Part shown: in pieces, positions 43,652 through 54,060 of the stretch | How the letters are laid out: each line of letters opens with the position of its first letter | Position numbering within the stretch: position 1 is the stretch's first letter | DNA from: an uncultured Kiloniellales bacterium | GTDB taxonomy: Bacteria; Pseudomonadota; Alphaproteobacteria; Kiloniellales; JAKSDN01 | Assembly: GCA_947258885.1 (NCBI GenBank) | Contig: CAMYKD010000019.1 | Location: 1-62,893, forward strand | DNA: 62,893 nucleotides | Direction of reading: 5' to 3' | The notes under the pieces: generated by a model | Seen by the model: the letters and a program-made list of their open reading frames with translations, nothing else | Told to the model about the DNA's origin: nothing | Database searches by the model: none | Made by a program: the position numbers and the translations under genes

Positions 43652-43809
43652 CGGCGGCCGGGTCGGCGCGGCCTGTCGTGCCCGCGGGTCACCCCGAGGA
43701 TCGGTGCGCTGCAGGCAAGCAAGCAGTGGTTGAAATGTGCGCATGCATCAGCAGATAATTTGCTGTAATCTGGCACCGCAAGTATCGGCAGCATCGGCGA
43801 AGGGACGCC

Positions 43810-44526
43810 ATGACGAGGGTGCCACACATCCTGATCGTCGACGACGACCCGAATATCCGCTCCCTGTTGGAGCGGTTTCTGAGCGACGAGGGATTCTCGG
43901 TCGACACGGCCGCCAGCGGCGCGCTGATGCGCCGGCTGATGGCCGATAAGGCCGTCGATCTCGTGATCCTGGACGTGATTTTTCCGGGCGAAGACGGGTT
44001 CGAAATCGCCCGGTCGCTGAGGCGGGAGTCCGACGTCGGCATTATCATGTTGACCACCAAGATCGAAACCTCCGATCAGGTGGTGGGATTGGAGACCGGG
44101 GCCGACGATTACGTGCCGAAACCCTTCGATCTGCGCGTCTTGCTGGCCCGGGTGCGCAGCGTGCTGCGCCGCCGCCGGGCCGAGCGGCGCGCGCCCAAGG
44201 CCGAGACGAGGAAGACCGCGAAATTCGCCGGGTGGCGGCTCGATTTCGGGGCCCGGGAGTTGACCTCGCCGCGGCGCGAACGCGTGCGTCTGACGAATGC
44301 CGAGTATAAGCTGCTTGCCGTTCTGGTTGGCCGGGCCGGGGAGGTCCTCGATCGCGACGAGTTGTTGAGCGCTGTAGCCGATCGGCGCTGGACCCCATAC
44401 GATCGCAGCATCGACGTGCTGGTCGCCCAACTCCGTCAGAAGATCGAGGCCGATCCGAAATCCCCGCGCATGATCAAAACGGTGCGTAGCGCGGGCTATA
44501 CCTTCGTTGTCGAGGTGGAGCCCTAA
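43810..44526 (+). CDS. OmpR-family response regulator, no cognate kinase nearby
   Basis: A 238-residue two-domain regulator. The receiver has acidic D11-D12-D13-type VDDDPN, phospho-acceptor Asp in LVILDVIFPGEDG, the Thr/Ser switch in IMLTTK and the Lys in YVPKPFD. The winged-helix DNA-binding domain ends RSIDVLVAQLRQKIEADPKSPRMIKTVRSAGYTF. No histidine kinase gene is adjacent; the following gene is a hydrolase on the same strand. The 158-base upstream gap contains an AT-rich promoter-like patch around 43740-43790. Confidence 0.9.
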   Translation: MTRVPHILIVDDDPNIRSLLERFLSDEGFSVDTAASGALMRRLMADKAVDLVILDVIFPGEDGFEIARSLRRESDVGIIMLTTKIETSDQVVGLETGADDYVPKPFDLRVLLARVRSVLRRRRAERRAPKAETRKTAKFAGWRLDFGARELTSPRRERVRLTNAEYKLLAVLVGRAGEVLDRDELLSAVADRRWTPYDRSIDVLVAQLRQKIEADPKSPRMIKTVRSAGYTFVVEVEP

Positions 44527-44605
44527 TGAGCGGCGCGCCTCTGCGCGTGGTGCGCCGGTGGCCGGCCACGAGACAGCTGTTCAGTGCGAGATTGCAGGTC
44601 GTGGA

Positions 44606-45625
44606 GTGAATCTCGCGGAACCGGCTGTTTCGAGTGCTGCCGCGAAGCGGTTTCCGCCGTTCCGGCCACGTCTGCCCTGGCTGGGCGGCGACCTGCAGAC
44701 GCTGCGCAACTATCTGCGCGCCCGGCCGCCGGAGCTGGCGGGTTGGCCGGGGCGGCGGCTCGAGCTGGCACTGGCCGACGGCAGCGGCGACCGCTTGGCC
44801 GCCATGCTCCATCGCCCCGAAGCGCCGGACGGCCGGCCACTCTCCGTGTTGATCCACGGGCTCACCGGCTGCGAGGACTCGAGCTATATCCGTGCCTCGG
44901 CCCGTCATCTGCTGGGGCTCGGATATCCGGTGCTGCGGCTCAGCCTGCGTGGCGCCGGTCCTTCCGGCCCGCTCTGCCGGTTCCGCTACCACGCCGGGCG
45001 AAGCGAGGACTTGCGCGACGTCCTCGCCGCCCTCGCGCGGCTGGCGCCCGACCTCTTTGCCGGCGGCCTGCTGCTGGTCGGCTATTCGCTGGGCGCGAAC
45101 ATGCTGCTCAAGTTTCTGGCCGAGCACGGCGGCCGTTTTCCCGTGCTAGCCGCCGCCGCAGTCTCGGCGCCGATCGACCTCAAGGCCGCGCAGCTCCGGC
45201 TGATGGCGCCGCGCAACGCGCTCTACCACCGCTACCTGCTCGCCCGCATGAAGGCCGAGACCCTGGCCGGCGCGGCCTTGAGCGCGCCCGAGCGAAGGGC
45301 CGTTGCGCGGGCCCGCTCGGTCTACCAGTTCGACGACGGCTTCGTGGCGCCCGTCGGCGGTTTCGCCGATGCCGAGGACTACTACCGGCGCTGCAGCGCC
45401 CGGCGCTTCCTTGACGCCGTCGCGGTGCCGACGCTGGTCGTCCATGCCCGCGACGACCCCTGGATCCCGGCCGCCGCCTACGACGCGGTCGACTGGCGCG
45501 CCAACCCCAGGCTGACACCGCTGCTGCCGGCCGCCGGCGGCCACGTCGGCTTCCACGGCCGCGGTGCCCGCGCCGCCTGGCACGACCGCTGCATCACGAA
45601 CTTCGCTGAGAGCATTCTGGCGTGA
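44606..45625 (+). CDS. YheT-like alpha/beta hydrolase
   Basis: The 339-residue product from GTG 44606 (start uncertain) has the YheT/EMB8 features PWLGGDLQTLRNYL at the N-terminus, LIHGLTGCEDSSYIR, LSLRGAGPSG, the nucleophile elbow LLVGYSLGANMLLKFL and the late HARDDPWIP acid and AAGGHVGFHG base. Members are predicted carboxylesterases; the substrate is unknown. It is convergent with the DUF3105 gene, with one base between the stops. Confidence 0.82.
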   Translation: MNLAEPAVSSAAAKRFPPFRPRLPWLGGDLQTLRNYLRARPPELAGWPGRRLELALADGSGDRLAAMLHRPEAPDGRPLSVLIHGLTGCEDSSYIRASARHLLGLGYPVLRLSLRGAGPSGPLCRFRYHAGRSEDLRDVLAALARLAPDLFAGGLLLVGYSLGANMLLKFLAEHGGRFPVLAAAAVSAPIDLKAAQLRLMAPRNALYHRYLLARMKAETLAGAALSAPERRAVARARSVYQFDDGFVAPVGGFADAEDYYRRCSARRFLDAVAVPTLVVHARDDPWIPAAAYDAVDWRANPRLTPLLPAAGGHVGFHGRGARAAWHDRCITNFAESILA

Positions 45626-45626
45626 T

Positions 45627-46250
45627 CTAACGCACCGGGTGTTCCGGGCCGCGGCCGCGGTAGGCGTCGATGAAGGCGGCGGCGAGCGGCGGGTCGAACT
45701 CGTCCAGGCGCAGCTGCTTGGTCCAGGCGGTCAGCATGAGGCTCTCGCCGAGTCCGGACATGGGGACCGCGAGCAGGCCGTCCCACTGGCCTGTGTAGAG
45801 GCCGGCCCAATCCTCCAGAGTCTCGACGACATCTTCGCTTGGCCGGTCGTAGTAGATCACGATGTTGCCGTGCTCGAGCGCATGCACCAAGAGGGTCGGG
45901 TGCGGCGCCGTCTCGTGGAAGCCGGCTGGTGCCCCGGTCTGCGCGTGCGGGCCGGAGGTCGGGAAGCTCTCCCCGTAGTTATAGCGCTCGCCCGCGTTAA
46001 GGTGCCGGCGGCCCTTGTTCTGCTTGGTCTCCACGGCGTCGAGCCGGTCGCGGCCCTGCGCCGCCAGGACCTCGAAGGCGCTTTCGACCTTCGAGGCGTT
46101 GACCCAGTAGACGCCGCCGGCCACCAGCGCGGCCAGCGCCACGACCGCGATCGCGGCGTTGAGCCACCGCGTACCGGGCGTGGCCTTGCCGCCCCAGCCG
46201 ACCTTTCCGGCCTGGGACCCCGTTTTCTGCCGTTTCTTCGATTTGGGCAT
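45627..46250 (-). CDS. DUF3105 membrane-anchored protein
   Basis: The 207-residue protein has a Lys/Arg-rich cytoplasmic start, one transmembrane helix (WLNAAIAVVALAALVAGGVY) and a periplasmic domain with YGESFPTSGPHAQTGAPAGFH, LVHALEHGNIVIYYD and LLAVPMSGLGESLMLTAW. The conserved H/GHxx and TSGPH motifs define DUF3105. Function unknown. It is 44 bases downstream of the permease gene in the hemB block. Confidence 0.82.
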   Translation of the reverse strand: MPKSKKRQKTGSQAGKVGWGGKATPGTRWLNAAIAVVALAALVAGGVYWVNASKVESAFEVLAAQGRDRLDAVETKQNKGRRHLNAGERYNYGESFPTSGPHAQTGAPAGFHETAPHPTLLVHALEHGNIVIYYDRPSEDVVETLEDWAGLYTGQWDGLLAVPMSGLGESLMLTAWTKQLRLDEFDPPLAAAFIDAYRGRGPEHPVR

Positions 46251-46294
46251 GGTCTTTCCCCGCTGCGTTTTCCCGTCCCTTGAGATAGCGGATT

Positions 46295-48777
<2,483 letters not shown>

Positions 48778-48845
48778 CTAGGCCTGCAGGTGCGAGGCCA
48801 ACAAGAGGGCACCATACACTGCGGCGACCCGGGGCGCGATGTCTC

Positions 48846-50057
48846 TCACTTCACCGTCGGGGCCCAGCCTGCGGTGCGTGACAGCAAGGCGACAAAGAGT
48901 GCCGTGAGCACCAAGGGCGCCATGGGAGAGGCCCTGAGGAAGTCAACCACCACCAGTATCGGCAGAGCCCACGCAGTGACGAGCAGCACGCGCTCGCCCG
49001 GCGCGAAACCTTTCTTCATTGCCTCTTGCAGGCCCCAAAGCGCTGCGACGCTGACCAGGGTCATGTCGTAGTTGAGCGCATAGGGGCTCGCCAGCAGGGC
49101 GCCGGCCAGGAGCACCGCGGTCTGGGCCCTTCTGCTCGCTGTCTCGCGGAAGGTCAGGAAGACGCCCGCGGCGACGGCGATCGAAAACAGCGCCTGAACA
49201 AGGTGGGAGACGCCGGGCTGGGCGCCTAGCCCGAGGGCGACCATGTGGGGCGTGACCGCGATGTTGAATTTCCATCCCTCGCTCTGATTGAGCACGTTCA
49301 GCTGATTCAGCGTGCCGAGCTCGAAATAGGCCTGCCAAGCGACTGGCCCGAAGACCACCACGCTGAGCGCGACCAGCGCCAAGAGGGTAGCGGCGGCGCT
49401 GAAGAAAGTCCGCCACAGGCCGCCTGCCAGCAAAGCGACGGGCACCAGGAGGCCAAGGTGCGGCTTGAAGGCGAGCAGGCCGAGCAGCACGCCGGCGAGA
49501 ATCGGCCGCTTGTCGATCAACCTCATACCGCCGATCAGGAGTGCCGCGGTGAGGAAGCCGTTCTGGCCCATCACGAAGTTTACAAAGGTGGCCGGCGCCA
49601 GGACCAGGGCGGCGAAGGCAAACTTCGGCTGATCGCGTTCCACTACGGCCCAGAGAAACAGGCCGAAGCTCGCCAAAGACCATAGGACATACGCCGCGAG
49701 ATAAGGAAGCCAGGCTACGAAAAGCGAATACAATAGGGTGTGCGGCGGATAGAGGTAGGGCCGGAGCGGCAGGTCGCCGACGAACTGCTGCTGGGCGCCA
49801 TGGAACAGGGCGAGGTCGTAGATCTCCTGGATACGGCCGGACAGGGCCAGTTTCGACGCCGTCCACAAGACCACGAAGTCTCGGCCGATCAGCTGGCCGG
49901 ACGCTTCGAACAGTCCGGATGCGGAGACGTAGTTCCGGTAAACGAAAGCGCCGTAGAACAGGACGAGGCCGAAGCCCAAGAGAGCGGCGAAATAGTAATC
50001 CGTGCGGTAGAGGGGCCGGAGGCGCAGGTTCTTGGTGAGAGCGAACCTGGTCACCAC
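48846..50057 (-). CDS. GT87-family (DUF2029) membrane glycosyltransferase
   Basis: The 403-residue protein from GTG 50057, behind GGGAGAG, has about ten transmembrane helices. After the first helix the loop GQLIGRDFVVLWTASKLALSG carries the Asp and the F-x-x-x-W of GT87 enzymes, then PYLYPPHTLLY, NFVMGQNGFLTAALL, LLGLLAFKPHLGLLVPVAL and SPYALNYDMTLVSVA. These use polyprenyl-phosphate mannose-type donors in the periplasm. Acceptor unknown. The polyprenyl-P glycosyltransferase at 39.5 kb could supply the donor (inference). A longer frame upstream has no membrane or family signal. Confidence 0.8.
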   Translation of the reverse strand: MVTRFALTKNLRLRPLYRTDYYFAALLGFGLVLFYGAFVYRNYVSASGLFEASGQLIGRDFVVLWTASKLALSGRIQEIYDLALFHGAQQQFVGDLPLRPYLYPPHTLLYSLFVAWLPYLAAYVLWSLASFGLFLWAVVERDQPKFAFAALVLAPATFVNFVMGQNGFLTAALLIGGMRLIDKRPILAGVLLGLLAFKPHLGLLVPVALLAGGLWRTFFSAAATLLALVALSVVVFGPVAWQAYFELGTLNQLNVLNQSEGWKFNIAVTPHMVALGLGAQPGVSHLVQALFSIAVAAGVFLTFRETASRRAQTAVLLAGALLASPYALNYDMTLVSVAALWGLQEAMKKGFAPGERVLLVTAWALPILVVVDFLRASPMAPLVLTALFVALLSRTAGWAPTVK

Positions 50058-50760
50058 GGTCGCTCTCCCGTCTGGGATCCGGGGTCCGTCATCGCCCGTT
50101 CCGCTTTCCGTGCTCACGGCCGCGCGCGTTTCGAAGGCGCCGCTTCGCGAAACCCCCGAGCGGCCGTGCGGGGCCGGCACCCCAGGGATGCAGGACGCGG
50201 CGGTCCCGCCACCATGTTCCCGCCCGCGAATCTTCCGCCGTGAACGTTCCAGCCGAAAACAGTCTGAATCAGACGTTTTCCCTGTATGCCGTGTTCCGGT
50301 CACCGGTTGGCGGATCCAGGCATCCCAGCGGTCGGACAGTGTCCACACCGATGGATAGGTACCCGAAGGCGCGGCCGTCTGCTGCGGGAGGCGCAGAGGG
50401 AAGAGGATGCCTTTGGCGTTGGGTATGGCAATGGTTGAGCTTAGCGTGGATTTGTCTGCACGCACCAGTATAAATCAGATGGCAGATAGCAACAAGGGCC
50501 TGCGCATCCTCCTGGTGAAATCAATATTGGTTTTGCCAGCGTGGAGAACCGGCCGGGAACTGCCATGCGAGCGGCGACCGGCTGGCGGCGGGTCTGCTCG
50601 ACGCTGGCGCCACGGCAGTCCACCAAGTCCTCATGGTTGAGATCGGCGCACCGCGCGTCGCGTCGGGACGGACAGCAGGATCGAACCGCGCTCCCGGGCA
50701 AACCGGTCTGCGGCGGTTTTCACGCACCCGGCAGCAACGGCACGGCTGGCTCCGACGGGT
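50058..50760. other. Intergenic region between metA and the GT87 gene
   Basis: About 700 bases without a supported gene on either strand. It contains the inverted repeat at 50255-50280 and a moderately AT-rich stretch around 50440-50540. Otherwise nothing recognisable is seen. Confidence 0.55.
50255..50280. promoter_or_regulatory. Inverted repeat, possible operator of the GT87 gene
   Basis: GAAAAC-A-GTCTGA-A-TCAGAC-GTTTTC is a near-perfect inverted repeat with 12 paired positions, one bulged base and a one-base centre, about 200 bases upstream of the GT87 start. Such a tight palindrome suits a dimeric protein better than an RNA hairpin. Confidence 0.4.
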
Positions 50761-51708
50761 TCAGCCGACCTCGGCCAGGCTGGGGGCGCCTTCGCGGCCG
50801 ATCTGCGAGATGTCGTAGGGGGTGTGCTGGTACATCTCGTTGATCCAGTTCCACAGCAGCAGGTGGGCGTAGGCGCGCCAGTAGTTGACCGGCGGGTTCT
50901 TCGGATCGTCGCCGGGGAAGTAGTTCTTCGGCAGCTGGATCTCGGCGCCCGCGTCGATATCGCGATCATACTCGTGCTTGAGCGTATCGGCGTCGTATTC
51001 CAGGTGGTTGAACATGTAGACCGCCCGGTGCGGGATATCCTCCATCAGGCAGAGGCCGGAGACCGGCGATTCGGCGAGGATGCGCAGGCCCGGCTTGTCC
51101 GGGATCTCCTCCCGGCGCACCTCGGTGTGGCGCGAGACCGGGATAGAGAACTCGTCGTTGAAGCCGATCAGCAGGCTCGACCTCAGCCCCGTCAAGCGGT
51201 GGCTGAAGATGCCGAACATCTTCTGCTCCAGCTCGTGCTTGGGCACGCCGTGGAAGTGGTGGAGCGCGGCCTGCGCGCCCCAGCAGATGTAGAAACCCCG
51301 GAAGACGTTCTCCTGCGCCCAGTCGAAGATGGCGGTCAGCTCCCGCCAGTAGTCGACCTTTTCGAAGGGCATGGTCTCGATCGGCGCGCCGGTGACGATC
51401 AGGCCGTCGAACTTCTCGTGACAGACCTCGTCCCAGGTCTTGTAGAAGTCGATCAGGTGCTTCTTGGGCGTGTTCCGGGGTCGGTAGGAGCCGGTCTGCA
51501 GCAGGGTCATCTCGACCTGCAGCGGCGTGCTGCCGATCAACCGGGCGATCTGGGCCTCGGTCCGGATCTTGTTCGGCATCAGGTTCAGGAGCGCGAGCCG
51601 GAGCGGGCGGATATCCTGACGGATCGCGTCGGACTCCTTGATGACCATGACGCCTTCCTCCTCGAGGATGCGTCGGGCGGGCAGATCGTTGGGGATCTTT
51701 ATGGGCAC
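50761..51708 (-). CDS. metA: Homoserine O-acyltransferase MetA (probably acetyltransferase)
   Basis: The 315-residue enzyme has the MetA order: MPIKIPNDLPARRILEEEGV start, LLNLMPNKIRTEAQIARLIG, VTGAPIETMPFEKVDYW, catalytic Cys in FYICWGAQAALHHF, and the His/Glu pair in FNHLEYDADTLKHEY. GTG 51708 gives the canonical MPIKIP start with GGGGAAG upstream; an ATG ten codons earlier is possible. It activates homoserine for methionine synthesis. The operon partner metY uses O-acetylhomoserine, so acetyl-CoA is the likely co-substrate. It is third in the metY-osmC-metA series. Confidence 0.9.
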   Translation of the reverse strand: MPIKIPNDLPARRILEEEGVMVIKESDAIRQDIRPLRLALLNLMPNKIRTEAQIARLIGSTPLQVEMTLLQTGSYRPRNTPKKHLIDFYKTWDEVCHEKFDGLIVTGAPIETMPFEKVDYWRELTAIFDWAQENVFRGFYICWGAQAALHHFHGVPKHELEQKMFGIFSHRLTGLRSSLLIGFNDEFSIPVSRHTEVRREEIPDKPGLRILAESPVSGLCLMEDIPHRAVYMFNHLEYDADTLKHEYDRDIDAGAEIQLPKNYFPGDDPKNPPVNYWRAYAHLLLWNWINEMYQHTPYDISQIGREGAPSLAEVG

Positions 51709-51777
51709 GTTTGGACTTCCCCGTTTGTCATCGAACAAATATAGGGCGAAGGCACCGGATTACGCTCCGAAATTGGC

Positions 51778-51812
51778 GCGGGGCCGGAGGCGCCGTCGCG
51801 CCCCGGCCCCGC
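51778..51812 (-). terminator. Intercistronic hairpin between osmC and metA
   Basis: GCGGGGCCGG and CCGGCCCCGC pair over 10 bases around a 15-base loop, a few bases after the osmC stop at 51817. No T-run follows, so it may stabilise or attenuate the message rather than end it. Confidence 0.45.
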
Positions 51813-51816
51813 GGGC

Positions 51817-52347
51817 TTATTCCGCGGCCTGCGTTTCTGCGCGGTCCGCCTCGGCGAAGGTCAGGCTCACCGGGGTCCTGTTGCCCAGGATGTCGAGCAC
51901 CGGGCAGAAGCGGTCCACCGTGGCCTTGAGGCGGTCGAGCTCGGCCTCGCTGGCCGGGCTGTCCAGGGTCACCTCCGCCCGGATCGCCTGGAAGCCCGGA
52001 CGAACCGCCTCGTCGACCGAGAAGAAGCCGCGCAGGTCGAGATCGCCGTCGACCTTGACCGAGACCGAATCGAGCGGGATGCCCAGGCTGTCGGCGTAGA
52101 GCCTGTAGGTGATCTCCTGGCAGCTCGCCAGGGCCGCCAGCACCAGCTCGACCGGGTTGGGGCCCTGGTCGGTGCCGCCGAGCGCCTCGGGCTCGTCCAC
52201 CGTCAGGCTGAACTGGCGGGTTTGCACCTCGCTGCGCAGCCCTTCGGCCTGGCGGCTTTCCGCGGTGAAGGTGGCAAGCGCCTGGCCGGGCTCGGCGCGC
52301 AGGGCCTCCTGGGTGCCGTCGAATACGGTCTTGTAGCTCTGGGTCAT
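51817..52347 (-). CDS. OsmC/Ohr-family protein
   Basis: The 176-residue protein has the OsmC fold: NPVELVLAALASCQEITYRLYADSLG holds the first catalytic Cys in the central helix, and VDRFCPVLDILGNRTPV holds the second (C-P-V). Such proteins reduce organic peroxides with a Cys pair. It sits 31 bases downstream of metY and 108 bases upstream of metA, between two methionine biosynthesis genes, so it should share the riboswitch-controlled transcript. A link to thiol or sulfide chemistry is inferred. Confidence 0.82.
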   Translation of the reverse strand: MTQSYKTVFDGTQEALRAEPGQALATFTAESRQAEGLRSEVQTRQFSLTVDEPEALGGTDQGPNPVELVLAALASCQEITYRLYADSLGIPLDSVSVKVDGDLDLRGFFSVDEAVRPGFQAIRAEVTLDSPASEAELDRLKATVDRFCPVLDILGNRTPVSLTFAEADRAETQAAE

Positions 52348-52378
52348 GGGTCTTTCTCCTTCTGTCCGTAGGTGTTCG

Positions 52379-53692
52379 TCAGGCGGCCTGCCGGGTCGCG
52401 CCGGCGGCCTCCAGCGCCTGGTCCAGATCGGCCAGGATGTCTTCGATGTGCTCGATGCCGACCGAGAGCCGCACGTAGCCCTCGGAAACCCCCGTGGCGA
52501 GCTGCTCGTCGGGCGACAGCTGCGAGTGGGTCGTGGTCGCCGGGTGGATCGCCAGCGAGCGGGCGTCGCCGATATTCGCGACGTGGTAGAACAGCTTCAG
52601 CGCATCGATGAAGCGCCGCCCCGCCGCCTTGCCGCCCTTCAGCTCGAAGCCGACCAGGCCGCCGGCGTGGCGGCCCAAGTAGGTCTCGGCCCTTCGCTTC
52701 TGCTCGCCCTCGAAGAGGCTCGGGTGGATCACCTTGGTGACCGTCTCGTGGACAGCGAGGTAGCGGGCGACCGCCTCGGCGTTGCGGCAGTGCTCGCGGA
52801 TCCGCAAGGGCAGGGTCTCGAGGCCCTGGATGAACAGGAAGGCGTTGAAGGGGCTCAAGGCATAGCCGAGGTCGCGCTGCAGGGTGACCCGGGCCTTCAG
52901 GATGTAGGCGATCGGCCCCAAGGGCTTGGCCGCCTCGGTCCAGACCGCGCCGTGATAGCTCGGGTCCGGCTGGGTCAGGAGCGGGAAGCGCTCGGCGTGG
53001 GCCTCCCAGTCGAAGTTGCCGCCGTCGACGATCAGCCCGCCGATCGATGTGCCGTGGCCGCCGATATACTTCGTGGTGGAATAGACGACGATGTTGGCGC
53101 CGTGGTCGAGCGGCCGGCAGATGATCGGCGCCGCCGTGTTGTCGACGATCAGCGGAATGCCCAGATCGCGGCCGATCCCGGCCACCTCGGCGATCGGGAA
53201 GACGGTCAGCTTCGGGTTCGGCAGGGTCTCGGCGTAGAAGGCGCGGGTGCGCGCATCAGCCGCCCGGCGGAAGTTCTCGGGATCGGCGGGATCGACGAAG
53301 CGGACCTCGATGCCGAAGGTGTCGAAGGTGTTCGCGAAGAGGTTCCAGGTGCCGCCATAGAGGTCGGTCGAGGAGACGATGTTGTCGCCGGCCCGGGCGA
53401 TGTTCTGGATCGCGATCGCCGAGGCCGCCTGGCCGGAGCTGACCGCGAGCGCCGCCGCGCCGCCGTCGAGCGCCGTGATGCGCTCCTCGAGCACGGCGGT
53501 GGTCGGGTTCATGATCCGCGTGTAGATGTTGCCGAGCTCCTTGAGTGCGAAGAGGTTGGCCGCGTGCTCGCTGTGCTCGAACTGATAGGACGTGGTCTGA
53601 TAGATCGGCACGGCGACCGAGCCGGTGCCGTCGTCCTTGCGGTAGCCGGCGTGCAGCACGAGGGTTTCGGGGTTCTGGGTGTTCACGGGCAT
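52379..53692 (-). CDS. metY: O-acetylhomoserine aminocarboxypropyltransferase (sulfhydrylase) MetY
   Basis: The 437-residue PLP enzyme of the Cys/Met metabolism family starts at ATG 53692 behind GGAGG. ETLVLHAGYRKDDGTGSVAV and VPIYQTTSYQFEHSEHAA form the N-terminus. YTRIMNPTTAVLEERI, AVSSGQAASAIA, DNTAAPIICRPLDHGANIVVYSTTKYIGGHG (PLP lysine in STTKYIGGHG) and the C-terminal GIEHIEDILADL are characteristic of MetY rather than MetB/MetC. It makes homocysteine from O-acetylhomoserine and sulfide. It heads the operon under the tandem SAM-II leader; a 50-codon frame overlaps its first ten bases. Confidence 0.9.
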   Translation of the reverse strand: MPVNTQNPETLVLHAGYRKDDGTGSVAVPIYQTTSYQFEHSEHAANLFALKELGNIYTRIMNPTTAVLEERITALDGGAAALAVSSGQAASAIAIQNIARAGDNIVSSTDLYGGTWNLFANTFDTFGIEVRFVDPADPENFRRAADARTRAFYAETLPNPKLTVFPIAEVAGIGRDLGIPLIVDNTAAPIICRPLDHGANIVVYSTTKYIGGHGTSIGGLIVDGGNFDWEAHAERFPLLTQPDPSYHGAVWTEAAKPLGPIAYILKARVTLQRDLGYALSPFNAFLFIQGLETLPLRIREHCRNAEAVARYLAVHETVTKVIHPSLFEGEQKRRAETYLGRHAGGLVGFELKGGKAAGRRFIDALKLFYHVANIGDARSLAIHPATTTHSQLSPDEQLATGVSEGYVRLSVGIEHIEDILADLDQALEAAGATRQAA

Positions 53693-53835
53693 GTCGGATC
53701 CTCCGTCTGGTCGGTTAGTCGGGATTTGGGGCGGGCCGCGGAAAGCGGCGCGGCGGGCAGCCAGCGGTCGAGCGCGGCGCGCCAGAGCGCACCGTCGGAC
53801 CAGTCGGGGAGGGGGTTTGAAGGAACGGTCACCAT
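53683..53835 (-). CDS. Putative 50-residue leader peptide overlapping the metY start
   Basis: ATG 53835 has GGGAGAG five bases upstream, one of the better ribosome binding sites in the window. The frame reads 50 codons (MVTVPSNPLPDWSDGALWRA at the start) and stops at TGA 53683-53685, overlapping the metY ATG by ten bases in another frame. It lies between the proximal SAM-II aptamer and metY. No family is recognised, and a chance frame is possible. If real, its translation would be coupled to metY and would be the first target of aptamer 2. Confidence 0.5.
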   Translation of the reverse strand: MVTVPSNPLPDWSDGALWRAALDRWLPAAPLSAARPKSRLTDQTEDPTCP

Positions 53836-53883
53836 GTGGACTCTCCCGGCACCAGTTGCTTACAACCGCGGGGCCCACAAGAG

Positions 53884-53940
53884 TGGCGCTTTAGCTTTTG
53901 GTGACCCGGTGCAAGCTGCCCCAATCAAATCCCGGGGGTC
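53884..53940 (-). promoter_or_regulatory. SAM-II riboswitch aptamer, proximal copy (aptamer 2)
   Basis: Read on the minus strand, P1 is CCCGG (53935-53931) paired with CCGGG (53909-53905). Loop 1 starts with the conserved GATTTGA and ends AGCTTGCA. The 3' segment is CACCAAAAGCTAAAGCGCC, where AGCT can pair back to AGCT of the loop to form the pseudoknot. This is the SAM-II plan GATTTgA ... TTGC ... GCTAAAG. It is about 50 bases upstream of the leader-peptide start, with no terminator after it, so translational control is more likely. Confidence 0.82.
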
Positions 53941-53966
53941 CGTTTTCCGGCCGGACCGCGCCGAAC

Positions 53967-53997
53967 AAAAAAACCGCCGCGGCTCTTGCCGGGCGGT
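53967..53997 (-). terminator. Intrinsic terminator following the distal SAM-II aptamer
   Basis: On the minus strand ACCGCCCGGC, loop AAGA and GCCGCGGCGGT form a ten-pair stem with one bulged C, followed directly by seven T (53973-53967). The upstream GCGGT (54005-54001) can instead pair with ACCGC of the left arm (53997-53993), a competing antiterminator. This fits SAM-dependent premature termination. Confidence 0.85.
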
Positions 53998-54002
53998 CGA
54001 AC

Positions 54003-54060
54003 CGCTCGCTTTAGCCGCATTTCTAGAGCGCCCGCAAGCTAAGCTTCAAATCGGCGCTTG
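54003..54060 (-). promoter_or_regulatory. SAM-II riboswitch aptamer, distal copy (aptamer 1)
   Basis: Read on the minus strand, P1 is AGCGCC (54058-54053) pairing perfectly with GGCGCT (54032-54027). Loop 1 is GATTTGAAGCTTAGCTTGC, with the conserved GATTTGA and TTGC. The 3' segment ATGCGGCTAAAGCGAGCGG contains GCTAAAGC, which pairs with loop segment GCTTAGC with one bulged A to close the pseudoknot. All SAM-II landmarks are present. The antiterminator and terminator follow at once. Confidence 0.88.

Noticed and set aside
50500-50760. Possible small genes or a tRNA downstream of metA
   Set aside because: Frames here overlap metA in antisense or lack starts and composition; the ATCGAACC stretch does not fold into a cloverleaf.
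51709-51816. A third SAM-II riboswitch in front of metA
   Set aside because: The minus-strand leader lacks GATTTGA, TTGC and GCTAAAG in order; only a GC hairpin is present.
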